Source: JAUXIQ01 sp030620925 [NCBI: Nitrospinota bacterium]
GTDB taxonomy: Bacteria > JAUXIQ01
NCBI GenBank assembly: GCA_030620925.1
Contig: JAUXIQ010000176.1
Span: 1-5,145, forward strand
Length of the DNA: 5,145 nucleotides
Direction: 5' to 3'
Position 1 is the first letter of the stretch. Each line of letters opens with the position of its first letter. Of this stretch, positions 1 to 5,145 are shown in pieces. The notes under the pieces are model-generated. The model was not told the origin of the DNA. It worked only from the letters and a program-made list of their open reading frames with translations, and made no database searches. The translations under genes were made by a program, and so were the position numbers.

Positions 1-944
1 ACGTCCACCACCTGCGCCTCGCCGCCCTTCACCCTGTCGAACGCAGCCGTGAGTGCTTCCATCTCCGGGCGGCGGCCCACCAGCTCGGTCATCCCCCGAA
101 CGAGACCGGCATCCATCCGCGTGCGCACCTCTGTTCGCTCGGAGAGCACACGATAGAGCGACTGCTTTTGGGCCTTCCCCTTCAATTCTATCTCGCCAAC
201 CGATTCAGATTGGAAGTAGTCCTGTATGATGTTATACGTTTCCTGGCTCAGCCAGATTTCGCCGGGCATCGCCGCCTGCTGGACGCGGTCTGCCAGGTTG
301 GTGGTATCGCCCACGGCGGTATAGTCCATTCGCAGGTCGTCCCCGATGGAACCCACGATTACCGGCCCCGAGTTGAGCCCTGTGCGCATCTTGAACTCCG
401 CTCCGTGCTCTTTCTTTATCTTCTCACCATACTCACTCATGGCTCTCTGAATGGATAGGGCCGTACTACATGCCCGCTGTGCGTGGTCTTCGTGGGCCAG
501 GGGAGCGCCGAACAGGGCCATGACGCCGTCGCCGGTGAACTGGTTGATGCTCCCTTCATACTTGTGTATTTCGTCCATCACGATTTTGAAGAAGCCGTCC
601 ATTATTTGATGAACCTCTTCAGGGTCTAACTTTTCCGAAAGGGAAGTGAAGTCAGCAACATCAGCGAAGAGCACGGTTACAAGCTTCCGCTCACCTTCAA
701 TGGAGCTGCGGGTGGTGAGTATCTTATCTGCCAGGAACTTCGGGGTGTAGGACTGCGGACGGTCGTAGTCAACCGGAGCCGTTTCCGCTGGCTGTCTTAG
801 CTCATGGCTGCACTCGTTACAAAAGGTGTTACCTGGTGGATTAGCATATCCGCATTCAGGGCAAACGAGTTCTAACTTACTTCTACATCCGCCGCAAAAC
901 TTTGCTCCGTCAGGATTTTCGGATTGGCATTTCGGGCATTTCAT
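1..944 (-). CDS. Zinc-ribbon class III adenylate/guanylate cyclase, N-terminal part (3' end outside window)
   Basis: This is a probable signalling enzyme making a cyclic nucleotide from a nucleoside triphosphate in the cytoplasm. The first 314 residues are visible. Two zinc ribbons come first (Cys3, 6, 17, 20 and Cys28, 31, 42, 45), then a linker and a class III cyclase domain at about 85-270. Its metal-binding aspartates are Asp95 (in VLFADVADFT) and Asp139 (in FTGDGVMALFG), 44 residues apart as in the family. The transition-state Asn216 and Arg220 are present (GDTTNLADR). The adenine-selecting Lys/Asp positions read Gln135 and Thr209, so the substrate cannot be assigned as ATP with certainty. 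After the cyclase comes LVGRRPEMEAL, the usual lead-in to an AAA/NACHT-like ATPase with helical repeats, which would lie outside the window; that is inference. The start is firm: a TAG stop is in frame immediately before the ATG and GGAGGG lies 9 bases upstream. The gene is divergent from the transporter gene. Confidence 0.93.
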   Translation of the reverse strand, partial: MKCPKCQSENPDGAKFCGGCRSKLELVCPECGYANPPGNTFCNECSHELRQPAETAPVDYDRPQSYTPKFLADKILTTRSSIEGERKLVTVLFADVADFTSLSEKLDPEEVHQIMDGFFKIVMDEIHKYEGSINQFTGDGVMALFGAPLAHEDHAQRACSTALSIQRAMSEYGEKIKKEHGAEFKMRTGLNSGPVIVGSIGDDLRMDYTAVGDTTNLADRVQQAAMPGEIWLSQETYNIIQDYFQSESVGEIELKGKAQKQSLYRVLSERTEVRTRMDAGLVRGMTELVGRRPEMEALTAAFDRVKGGEAQVVD

Positions 945-953
945 CTAAGATGG

Positions 954-959
954 CCCTCC
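954..959 (-). promoter_or_regulatory. Ribosome binding site of the cyclase gene
   Basis: GGAGGG on the minus strand ends 9 bases before the ATG at 944. Together with the TAG directly in front of that ATG it fixes the cyclase start. Confidence 0.8.
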
Positions 960-1040
960 AAAACTGGTGTAGATGCTCTTTAGCCTGTTCCGGGTGCGAA
1001 TCGCTGATGAATGCAACGATTACCATAGCAAAATCTCGTT

Positions 1041-1069
1041 ATTATGTTAACAAGAAAATTCCTTGGGAA
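1041..1069 (-). promoter_or_regulatory. Candidate sigma70-like promoter towards the cyclase gene
   Basis: On the minus strand TTCCCA (1069-1064, 4 of 6 consensus matches) is followed after 17 bases by CATAAT (1046-1041, 5 of 6). Transcription would start near 1034, giving a leader of about 90 bases before the cyclase ATG. The match is weak and the region is AT-rich, so chance is likely enough. Confidence 0.22.
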
Positions 1070-1116
1070 GGGTCAGCGAGGATTTGCTCATTATTGTCCT
1101 CAGATACTAATTTCAT

Positions 1117-1146
1117 TTGTCGCTCATAAGATGAATGTTGTATCAT
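1117..1146 (+). promoter_or_regulatory. Candidate sigma70-like promoter towards the transporter gene
   Basis: TTGTCG (1117-1122, 4 of 6) and TATCAT (1141-1146, 5 of 6) are 18 bases apart on the plus strand. This would leave an untranslated leader of roughly 117 bases. A closer but weaker alternative is TCGACC (1202-1207) with TATTTT (1225-1230), spaced by 17. I cannot choose between them from sequence alone. Confidence 0.2.
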
Positions 1147-1200
1147 CACCGAAGCCGGGTTCCGGAAAGGATGCGTTTCAGATTTTTGGGTAACCCGAGA

Positions 1201-1241
1201 GTCGACCAATTTTTTTTAGATCCATATTTTTAACGTCGACC
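1201..1241. promoter_or_regulatory. Paired GTCGACC sites, possible operator before the transporter gene
   Basis: GTCGACC occurs at 1201-1207 and 1235-1241, start to start 34 bases (about three helical turns), with an AT-rich stretch between. Each core GTCGAC is its own palindrome. If the weak promoter TCGACC/TATTTT is used, one copy overlaps its -35 element and the other its start site, a layout expected of a repressor site. No regulator gene is in the window, so this is only a positional suggestion. Confidence 0.25.
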
Positions 1242-1270
1242 TGTCCAGCCTTAATAGAGAACCTTGATTT

Positions 1271-2803
1271 ATGGAAAGTGAATTGCAGCAATACGATGAT
1301 AGCGAGGTGATAACACGGTATCACTGGATGCTCATAATGGTCACCACGGCCGCTTCCATTACCGTGTGGGTGGATAACATGTCTGTGGCCATAATCCTGC
1401 CCAAGATAATGTCCGGCTTCGGGCTCAACGTCACCGAAAGTAGCTGGGTGGTGAACTCTACTTTGCTTGCCATCGCCGTAATGATCCCCGCCAGCGGCTG
1501 GCTGGGGAATACCTTCGGCAGGAACAATCTCTATATCTGGAGCCTTGGCTTTTTCATGGTGGCCATCGTCTTGTGCGGTCTGGCATGGAGCGCCGGGTCG
1601 CTCATCTTCTTCAGGGTATTGGTCGGCGTCGCTTCAGGTGCAATCATGCCTACTTCTCACGCCCTCATCTTCGAGAACTTCCCTGAGAATAAGCGCGGCA
1701 TGGCCATCGGCATTTACTCTTTCGGGGCCGCTGCGGGCATCGGTATCGCCACTGTTATCCTTGGAAGGTTCGCAGAGGAATTCACCTGGCGTGTCTTCTT
1801 CTACTTCAACGCGCCTCTGGCCATGTTCAGCTTTATTTTTGCACTATTAATGCTGCGAAAACAGAAGAGGCAGCCGATGGTGAAACTGGACCTGTTAGGC
1901 TCGGTTCTCATGGCCGTATTTCTCCTGAGTCTGCTCCTGGCCCTTACTCAAGGAAGGCGCTACGGATGGAACTCTAACTATATTCTAACCCTGTTCGTGA
2001 TATTCACGGCTACCCTGGCGCTGTTCGTAATCACCGAGCTACGCCGGAATAACCCGTTCGTGGAGCTGAGATTGTATAAGAGTTTTGTTTATGTTATGGG
2101 CAGCACCATAGCCGTAGCTTATGGGGTCATCCTCATAGGAACCTCCTTTTTTGTTCCACAGTTCGCTAATAGTGTGCTGGGCTACGATGTATTCAAAATC
2201 TCCCTGGTCTTCTTACCCTCCGCACTGGTGGGCGGTACGGCTTTGTTCATAGCAGGATGGATGTCTGATCGGTTTCAGGCCAGGATACCCATTATCATGG
2301 GGTTGGGATTTTACATCATCAGCATGTTCTCGATGTCGCGACTGAACTATCAAAGCAGTTTCGGGATGATTACGACTCTGGTCATACTCAGAGAAATCGG
2401 CGGGGGCTTGCTCTTCGCGCCCTTGATAAGGGCCAGTCTGGGAGCATTGCCTCTGAACCAGGTAGGTATGGGCTCAGGGCTGCTGAACATGAACCGTCAA
2501 ATCGGGGGGATGGTGGGCATAGCTTTCTTCGGGACTTATATGGAAGGCCGGGAAATTTTCTATCGGCAGATGTTCGGAACGAGCCAGGCCGATGCTCCTT
2601 ACGCCGCCCGGTTTTTCCTCAACTCCGTTAAGAACCTGTTCGTTTCCCACGGCAACACGGAAGCACTTGCCTCCGCCAAAGCCATGTCAGTGTTGAACAA
2701 AGTGGTCGGGCTGCAGGCGCTGGTCAACTCTTTCAACGATATTTTTCTGCTGGTGGCGTTAATGGTTATAATAGTGATCATTCCCGCGCTGTTCATTAAA
2801 TAG
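1271..2803 (+). CDS. MFS transporter, DHA2 (EmrB/QacA-like, 14 TM) family
   Basis: This is an inner-membrane major facilitator protein, probably exporting small hydrophobic or drug-like molecules by proton exchange; the substrate is unknown. All 510 residues are present, the usual DHA2 length. I count 14 hydrophobic segments, near 17-40, 57-77, 86-106, 108-130, 141-163, 173-193, 207-226, 236-256, 270-293, 310-330, 339-357, 366-388, 397-421 and 486-508. A long loop lies between the last two, as in EmrB/QacA. Asp35 in helix 1 (WVDNMSVAIILP) matches the conserved DHA2 acidic site and Arg115 heads motif B (FRVLVGVASGA). Motif A is degenerate (GWLGNTFGRNN, Asn80 at the usual Asp), and the helix 5 antiporter motif lacks its Gly-Pro (GAAAGIGIATVILG). 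The start is bounded by an in-frame TGA at 1265-1267; the ribosome site is weak (GAGA, 1257-1260). No EmrA-like or outer-membrane partner is adjacent. It is convergent with the putA-like gene. Confidence 0.93.
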   Translation: MESELQQYDDSEVITRYHWMLIMVTTAASITVWVDNMSVAIILPKIMSGFGLNVTESSWVVNSTLLAIAVMIPASGWLGNTFGRNNLYIWSLGFFMVAIVLCGLAWSAGSLIFFRVLVGVASGAIMPTSHALIFENFPENKRGMAIGIYSFGAAAGIGIATVILGRFAEEFTWRVFFYFNAPLAMFSFIFALLMLRKQKRQPMVKLDLLGSVLMAVFLLSLLLALTQGRRYGWNSNYILTLFVIFTATLALFVITELRRNNPFVELRLYKSFVYVMGSTIAVAYGVILIGTSFFVPQFANSVLGYDVFKISLVFLPSALVGGTALFIAGWMSDRFQARIPIIMGLGFYIISMFSMSRLNYQSSFGMITTLVILREIGGGLLFAPLIRASLGALPLNQVGMGSGLLNMNRQIGGMVGIAFFGTYMEGREIFYRQMFGTSQADAPYAARFFLNSVKNLFVSHGNTEALASAKAMSVLNKVVGLQALVNSFNDIFLLVALMVIIVIIPALFIK

Positions 2804-2855
2804 CGCTCTCATCTGCCTTCTGAAATTACCATTCAGCATTAGCGATAAATGTTGA

Positions 2856-2870
2856 TTGAGTTACCCTCAA
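2856..2870 (+). terminator. Weak hairpin after the transporter gene
   Basis: TTGAG and CTCAA pair around a TTACC loop, 53 bases past the transporter stop. An outer TTGAT (2852-2856) / ATCAA (2878-2882) pairing could extend it with a bulge. The stem is short and AT-rich and no T tract follows, so it may not terminate. Confidence 0.18.
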
Positions 2871-2968
2871 CTAATAAATCAATCACTTACAAGCATCAAA
2901 TTCATAGCGTTGGGATTTTCCGACAGTCTCAGCAGGAATCATAACTATTAGGTCGAGCCTCTAATATA

Positions 2969-2993
2969 CGAAATGTTGTTTCGCTCAGGAGCG
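2969..2993. repeat. Two abutting short inverted repeats
   Basis: CGAAA-tgttg-TTTCG (2969-2983) is followed at once by CGCT-cagg-AGCG (2982-2993), the two sharing the bases CG. They lie about 70-90 bases past the end of the putA-like gene in its reading direction and might be transcript-end structures. No T run follows on either strand. Confidence 0.3.
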
Positions 2994-3061
2994 TCAACAG
3001 ATGGCGGAACAGCTTCAATGCCGTAAATTTATAGCCAGGGCCCGACTCCCTAATGACCAGC

Positions 3062-5145
3062 TTATCTTGTCAGCACCCTCTCACCCAGGTTTCCGTAGCG
3101 GTGGTAGCTGTTGCAGAGGCTCTGTTCCTGGAAGTATTGCAGCAGCTCAAGCCGGCCTTCCATTAAAACCCTTGCTCTGGAGATATAAAACCCTGTGCGG
3201 GCCGCCTCCCGGTAGACTTCCGACGGTACATTTTTAGGAGCGGCGTATCGGATCAGTTGAACGGAGGGTATCATCTCCATCAGTTCCCGGTCGGTCTGGC
3301 GGGCTACCGGCGCGGAACCCCGTATCTTTCGGCCTTCTGTGCCTTCCAGGAACAAAACTGCGTCTGTTTCCAGACCCGGCGGCAGGCTGACCGTCAGCTC
3401 GCACCCGGATATCCTGACTGCAGCAATACGAGCCAGGATTTCGAAAAGACTGTCGTCTTCATGCAGCCTGACCACGATCTTTCCTTTAGGAAGGTAGCGC
3501 ACGATGTTGTCCTGCCCGCGCAGGTGAAAATAGTCCTTCTCCCGGGAGAACTCCTGTTCCATATTGTAAAGGTAGCTCTTGATGGCCCGTATGGTCTTCC
3601 TCAGGTCGACCTCGTGTCCTTTCATCTTGCCCCAGGAAAGTTTTTGCGTCCATTCCTGGGCCAGACTGAGCAATGGATGTTCTATTTGTATGGCCCCCAC
3701 CGCGGGATAATCGGTCTCTTTAAAGTCAATGAACTGGACCACGTAGTTAGGCCCACCGACCTTTATGCCCGCGCCCAGAGCCGATTTGCCCATACCGCCG
3801 AAGGGCTGCCTGAGGACGATGGCCCCGGTGGTGCCTCGGTTGATATACAGGTTTCCGGCCTTGATCTTTTCCTTCCAGTATTCCTGTTCCCGCTCGTCCA
3901 GGCTTTCCAGGCCCGAAGTCAGCCCGTATCCGGTGGAGTTGGCCATTTCTATGGCTTCATCCAGGTCCCCGGCCCGCATCACCCCCAGTACCGGACCGAA
4001 AAGCTCGGTTTGGTGGGTGAAGCTCCCCGGTTTGACGTCCCATTTGATTCCGGGAGTCAGAATGTAGGGGTTGTCATCGACCATCCGTGGTTCAAGGGCC
4101 CAGGATTCTCCGGTCTCCAACTGAGTGGCCGCCCTTTTCAAAGCACCATCCGGAGGGTTGATCAAGGGGCCCATCCTGTTTCTGAAGTCCCAGGCCGACC
4201 CGGTGGAAAAGCTTCGTGCTGAGTCGACGAGCTGCTTCTTGAAATGAGGGTCGTCGTACAGCTCCTTTTCAAGTATCAGCAGCGATGTGGCTGAGCATTT
4301 CTGGCCGCTGTTGCCGAATGCGGAATAGATCACGTTCTTGACTGCCTGGTCCCGGTCCGACATGGCGGTGACGATGGTGGCGTTCTTGCCGCCGGTTTCT
4401 GCGGCCAGGGATGTGTCGGGGCTTTTTTTGAGTATTTCGAGTCCGGTCTCCGTCCCGCCTGTGAGGATTATATAGTCCACGTCGGGATGCGCGGTCAGTT
4501 TGGGGCCCACCCGGGAACCGGAACAGGGCAGGAACTGCAAGACGTTCTTTGAAACGCCGCCCCTCCAGAAGCACTGGCAGAGAGTCCAGGCCGTCAAGAC
4601 AGCGGCCGAGGCGGGTTTGAAAATAACTGTATTACCGGCAGCCAGTGAAGCGCATATCCCGCCGCAGGGAATGGCGATGGGAAAATTCCACGGGGAAAGG
4701 ATCAGCCCCACTCCCTTGCCTCTCCCCTCAACGCCTTTGAGCTCCTTGAACTTGTATACCGAAAAGGGGTAGTATTCGGAGAAATCGATGGCTTCGGAGA
4801 CCTCCGCGTCCGTTTCTGTAAAGACTTTGCCCGTATCGGCCGCGGCCGCACCGATGAGGTCTCCCCTGGCCAGACGGATTTCCCGGGCCACTCGGGAAAG
4901 GATCTGGTGGCGCTCTTCATGGGTCTTACCCCCCCACCCGTCCGGGTCGGCCGCGGCCGCGGCAACCGCCCGGTCCACGTCTTCCCCGTCGGCCAGGGTG
5001 TACACGGCCGCGCAGACTTTCTCCTTCAGCTGAGACGAGTCCTGGCTCTTTCCGGTTGACCGCCCTTCGAATATTTCGCCACCTCCCACCACTATCGGAA
5101 TTTCCAGAGGCTTGTCGGATGCTCTCTTTTTCCACCTGTCTCTTA
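3062..5145 (-). CDS. putA: PutA-like proline dehydrogenase / glutamate semialdehyde dehydrogenase, C-terminal part (5' end outside window)
   Basis: The visible part oxidises L-glutamate gamma-semialdehyde (from P5C) to glutamate with NAD+, the second step of proline breakdown. Counting from the codon at 5092, the aldehyde dehydrogenase domain covers about 1-460. Its key residues are Asn136 (SPWNFPIAIP), Lys159 (FKPAS), general base Glu232 (ETGGKNATIV), nucleophile Cys266 (GNSGQKCSAT) and Glu363 (ELFGPVLGV). The block NRGTTGAIVLRQPFGG, then GGPNYVVQF, is a P5C dehydrogenase signature. A further ~215 residues, ending with EQSLCNSYHRYGNLG, resemble the C-terminal domain of long PutA proteins; stand-alone P5C dehydrogenases lack it. 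The GTG at 5092 is not the true start, because the frame stays open to the window edge (KPLEIPIVVGGGEIFEG), so a proline dehydrogenase half is inferred beyond it. Bases 5136-5145 may be adapter, leaving the first two or three codons unreliable. A seven-C run at 4929-4935 keeps frame. The gene converges on the transporter gene and no regulator is visible. Confidence 0.92.
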   Translation of the reverse strand, partial: RDRWKKRASDKPLEIPIVVGGGEIFEGRSTGKSQDSSQLKEKVCAAVYTLADGEDVDRAVAAAAADPDGWGGKTHEERHQILSRVAREIRLARGDLIGAAAADTGKVFTETDAEVSEAIDFSEYYPFSVYKFKELKGVEGRGKGVGLILSPWNFPIAIPCGGICASLAAGNTVIFKPASAAVLTAWTLCQCFWRGGVSKNVLQFLPCSGSRVGPKLTAHPDVDYIILTGGTETGLEILKKSPDTSLAAETGGKNATIVTAMSDRDQAVKNVIYSAFGNSGQKCSATSLLILEKELYDDPHFKKQLVDSARSFSTGSAWDFRNRMGPLINPPDGALKRAATQLETGESWALEPRMVDDNPYILTPGIKWDVKPGSFTHQTELFGPVLGVMRAGDLDEAIEMANSTGYGLTSGLESLDEREQEYWKEKIKAGNLYINRGTTGAIVLRQPFGGMGKSALGAGIKVGGPNYVVQFIDFKETDYPAVGAIQIEHPLLSLAQEWTQKLSWGKMKGHEVDLRKTIRAIKSYLYNMEQEFSREKDYFHLRGQDNIVRYLPKGKIVVRLHEDDSLFEILARIAAVRISGCELTVSLPPGLETDAVLFLEGTEGRKIRGSAPVARQTDRELMEMIPSVQLIRYAAPKNVPSEVYREAARTGFYISRARVLMEGRLELLQYFQEQSLCNSYHRYGNLGERVLTR
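4836..4960. repeat. 14-base direct repeat inside the putA-like gene
   Basis: TCGGCCGCGGCCGC occurs at 4836-4849 and 4947-4960, 111 bases apart, which is 37 codons and so in the same frame. Both copies encode an Ala-rich AAAAD stretch on the minus strand. It is most simply repeated use of GCC/GCG alanine codons, not a mobile or regulatory repeat. Confidence 0.6.
5136..5145. other. Probable residual Nextera/Tn5 adapter at contig end
   Basis: The final ten bases, CTGTCTCTTA, are identical to the first ten of the Nextera transposase adapter read-through sequence (known to continue TACACATCT). They stop exactly at the window edge, as an incompletely trimmed read would. If so these bases are not genomic and this edge is a contig end. 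The reading frame happens to stay open through them, so the frame does not settle it. Confidence 0.6.

Larger units (their letters stand above)
910..1146 (-). other. Doubtful small ORFs, one frame split by TAA TAA
   Basis: One minus-strand frame is open for about 57 codons from near 1214, is stopped by TAA TAA at 1039-1044, and then stays open to TGA at 910-912. It offers a 34-residue peptide (ATG at 1146, beginning MIQHSSYERQ) and a 38-residue peptide (ATG at 1026, beginning MVIVAFISDS). The second overlaps the cyclase start by 35 bases in another frame. Neither has a convincing ribosome binding site and I recognise neither product. It could be leader peptides, a decayed gene or chance; chance is the default. 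Confidence 0.13.
945..1270. other. Divergent intergenic region, 326 bases
   Basis: This AT-richer spacer separates two divergently read genes and must hold the promoter of at least the transporter gene. It contains weak sigma70-like candidates on both strands, the small palindromes TTCCGGAA (1160-1167) and GGGTAACCC (1188-1196), a pair of GTCGACC sites (1201-1241), an eight-T run near 1210 and a minus-strand frame of doubtful coding status. I see no tRNA, riboswitch or strong hairpin in it. Confidence 0.85.
2804..3061. other. Convergent intergenic region, 258 bases
   Basis: This AT-rich spacer lies between the stops of the transporter gene (TAG, 2801-2803) and the putA-like gene (TAA, 3062-3064). 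It should carry terminators for both, but I find only short hairpins without a clear T run. No gene is supported here. Confidence 0.8.

Noticed and set aside
168-458. Plus-strand 96-codon frame opposite the cyclase gene
   Set aside because: It is antisense to the conserved cyclase core, whose catalytic residues are all on the minus strand.
902-1129. Plus-strand 75-codon frame overlapping the cyclase start and the intergenic region
   Set aside because: It begins antisense to the zinc ribbon codons, has no ribosome site, and its translation looks random.
3009-3061. Possible terminator for the putA-like gene around the GGGCCC palindrome (3038-3043)
   Set aside because: The stem is only four to five pairs and no T run follows in the minus direction, so it is not a credible terminator.
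3001-3237. Plus-strand 78-codon frame with an AGGAG (2987-2991) nine bases before its ATG
   Set aside because: The ribosome-site match is attractive, but about three quarters of the frame lies antisense to the conserved end of the putA-like gene and the product is low-complexity with no recognisable fold.
3257-4222. Plus-strand open frame of 321 codons, the longest ORF opposite the putA-like gene
   Set aside because: The minus strand carries intact aldehyde dehydrogenase motifs through the whole stretch, and the plus-strand translation shows no recognisable domain; it is a shadow of a GC-rich gene.
4929-4935. Seven-C homopolymer as a possible frameshift site
   Set aside because: The protein reads through it with sensible family residues (DGWGGKTHEER), so there is no sign of a frame error.
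4269-4965. Several 80-100 codon frames on both strands within the putA-like gene
   Set aside because: They are Arg/Pro/Ser-rich out-of-frame translations of a GC-rich coding region, the usual shadow pattern.

Overview
This 5145-base window holds three protein genes and no mobile element, CRISPR array or RNA gene that I can recognise. The left gene (minus strand) is cut by the window start, the middle gene (plus strand) is complete, and the right gene (minus strand) runs off the window end. The genes look bacterial: double zinc-ribbon class III cyclase, EmrB/QacA-type transporter and long PutA-type enzyme. By eye, GC is moderate in the genes and lower between them. The gene types would suit an uncultured member of Chloroflexota, Desulfobacterota or a neighbouring lineage, but nothing here fixes the taxon.

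Layout: (1) 1-944, minus: the N-terminal 314 residues of a signalling protein with two CXXC zinc ribbons and a class III nucleotide cyclase domain, cut just where an ATPase module would be expected. (2) 945-1270: a divergent intergenic region with weak promoter candidates in both directions, a pair of GTCGACC sites, and an odd minus-strand frame interrupted only by a tandem TAA TAA. (3) 1271-2803, plus: a complete 510-residue, 14-helix major facilitator transporter of the DHA2 drug:proton antiporter type with degenerate A and C motifs. (4) 2804-3061: a convergent intergenic region with weak hairpins only. (5) 3062-5145, minus: the aldehyde dehydrogenase half and C-terminal domain of a PutA-like bifunctional proline catabolic enzyme; its proline dehydrogenase half would lie beyond the right edge.

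The three genes are arranged divergent then convergent, so each is probably its own transcription unit, and no shared pathway is evident. The last ten bases equal the first ten of the Nextera (Tn5) adapter, so the right end is probably a contig end with residual adapter. I found no convincing undescribed system. The best second looks are the adapter remnant, the cyclase with a Gln/Thr pair in place of the adenine-selecting Lys/Asp, and the transporter lacking the usual antiporter motif.
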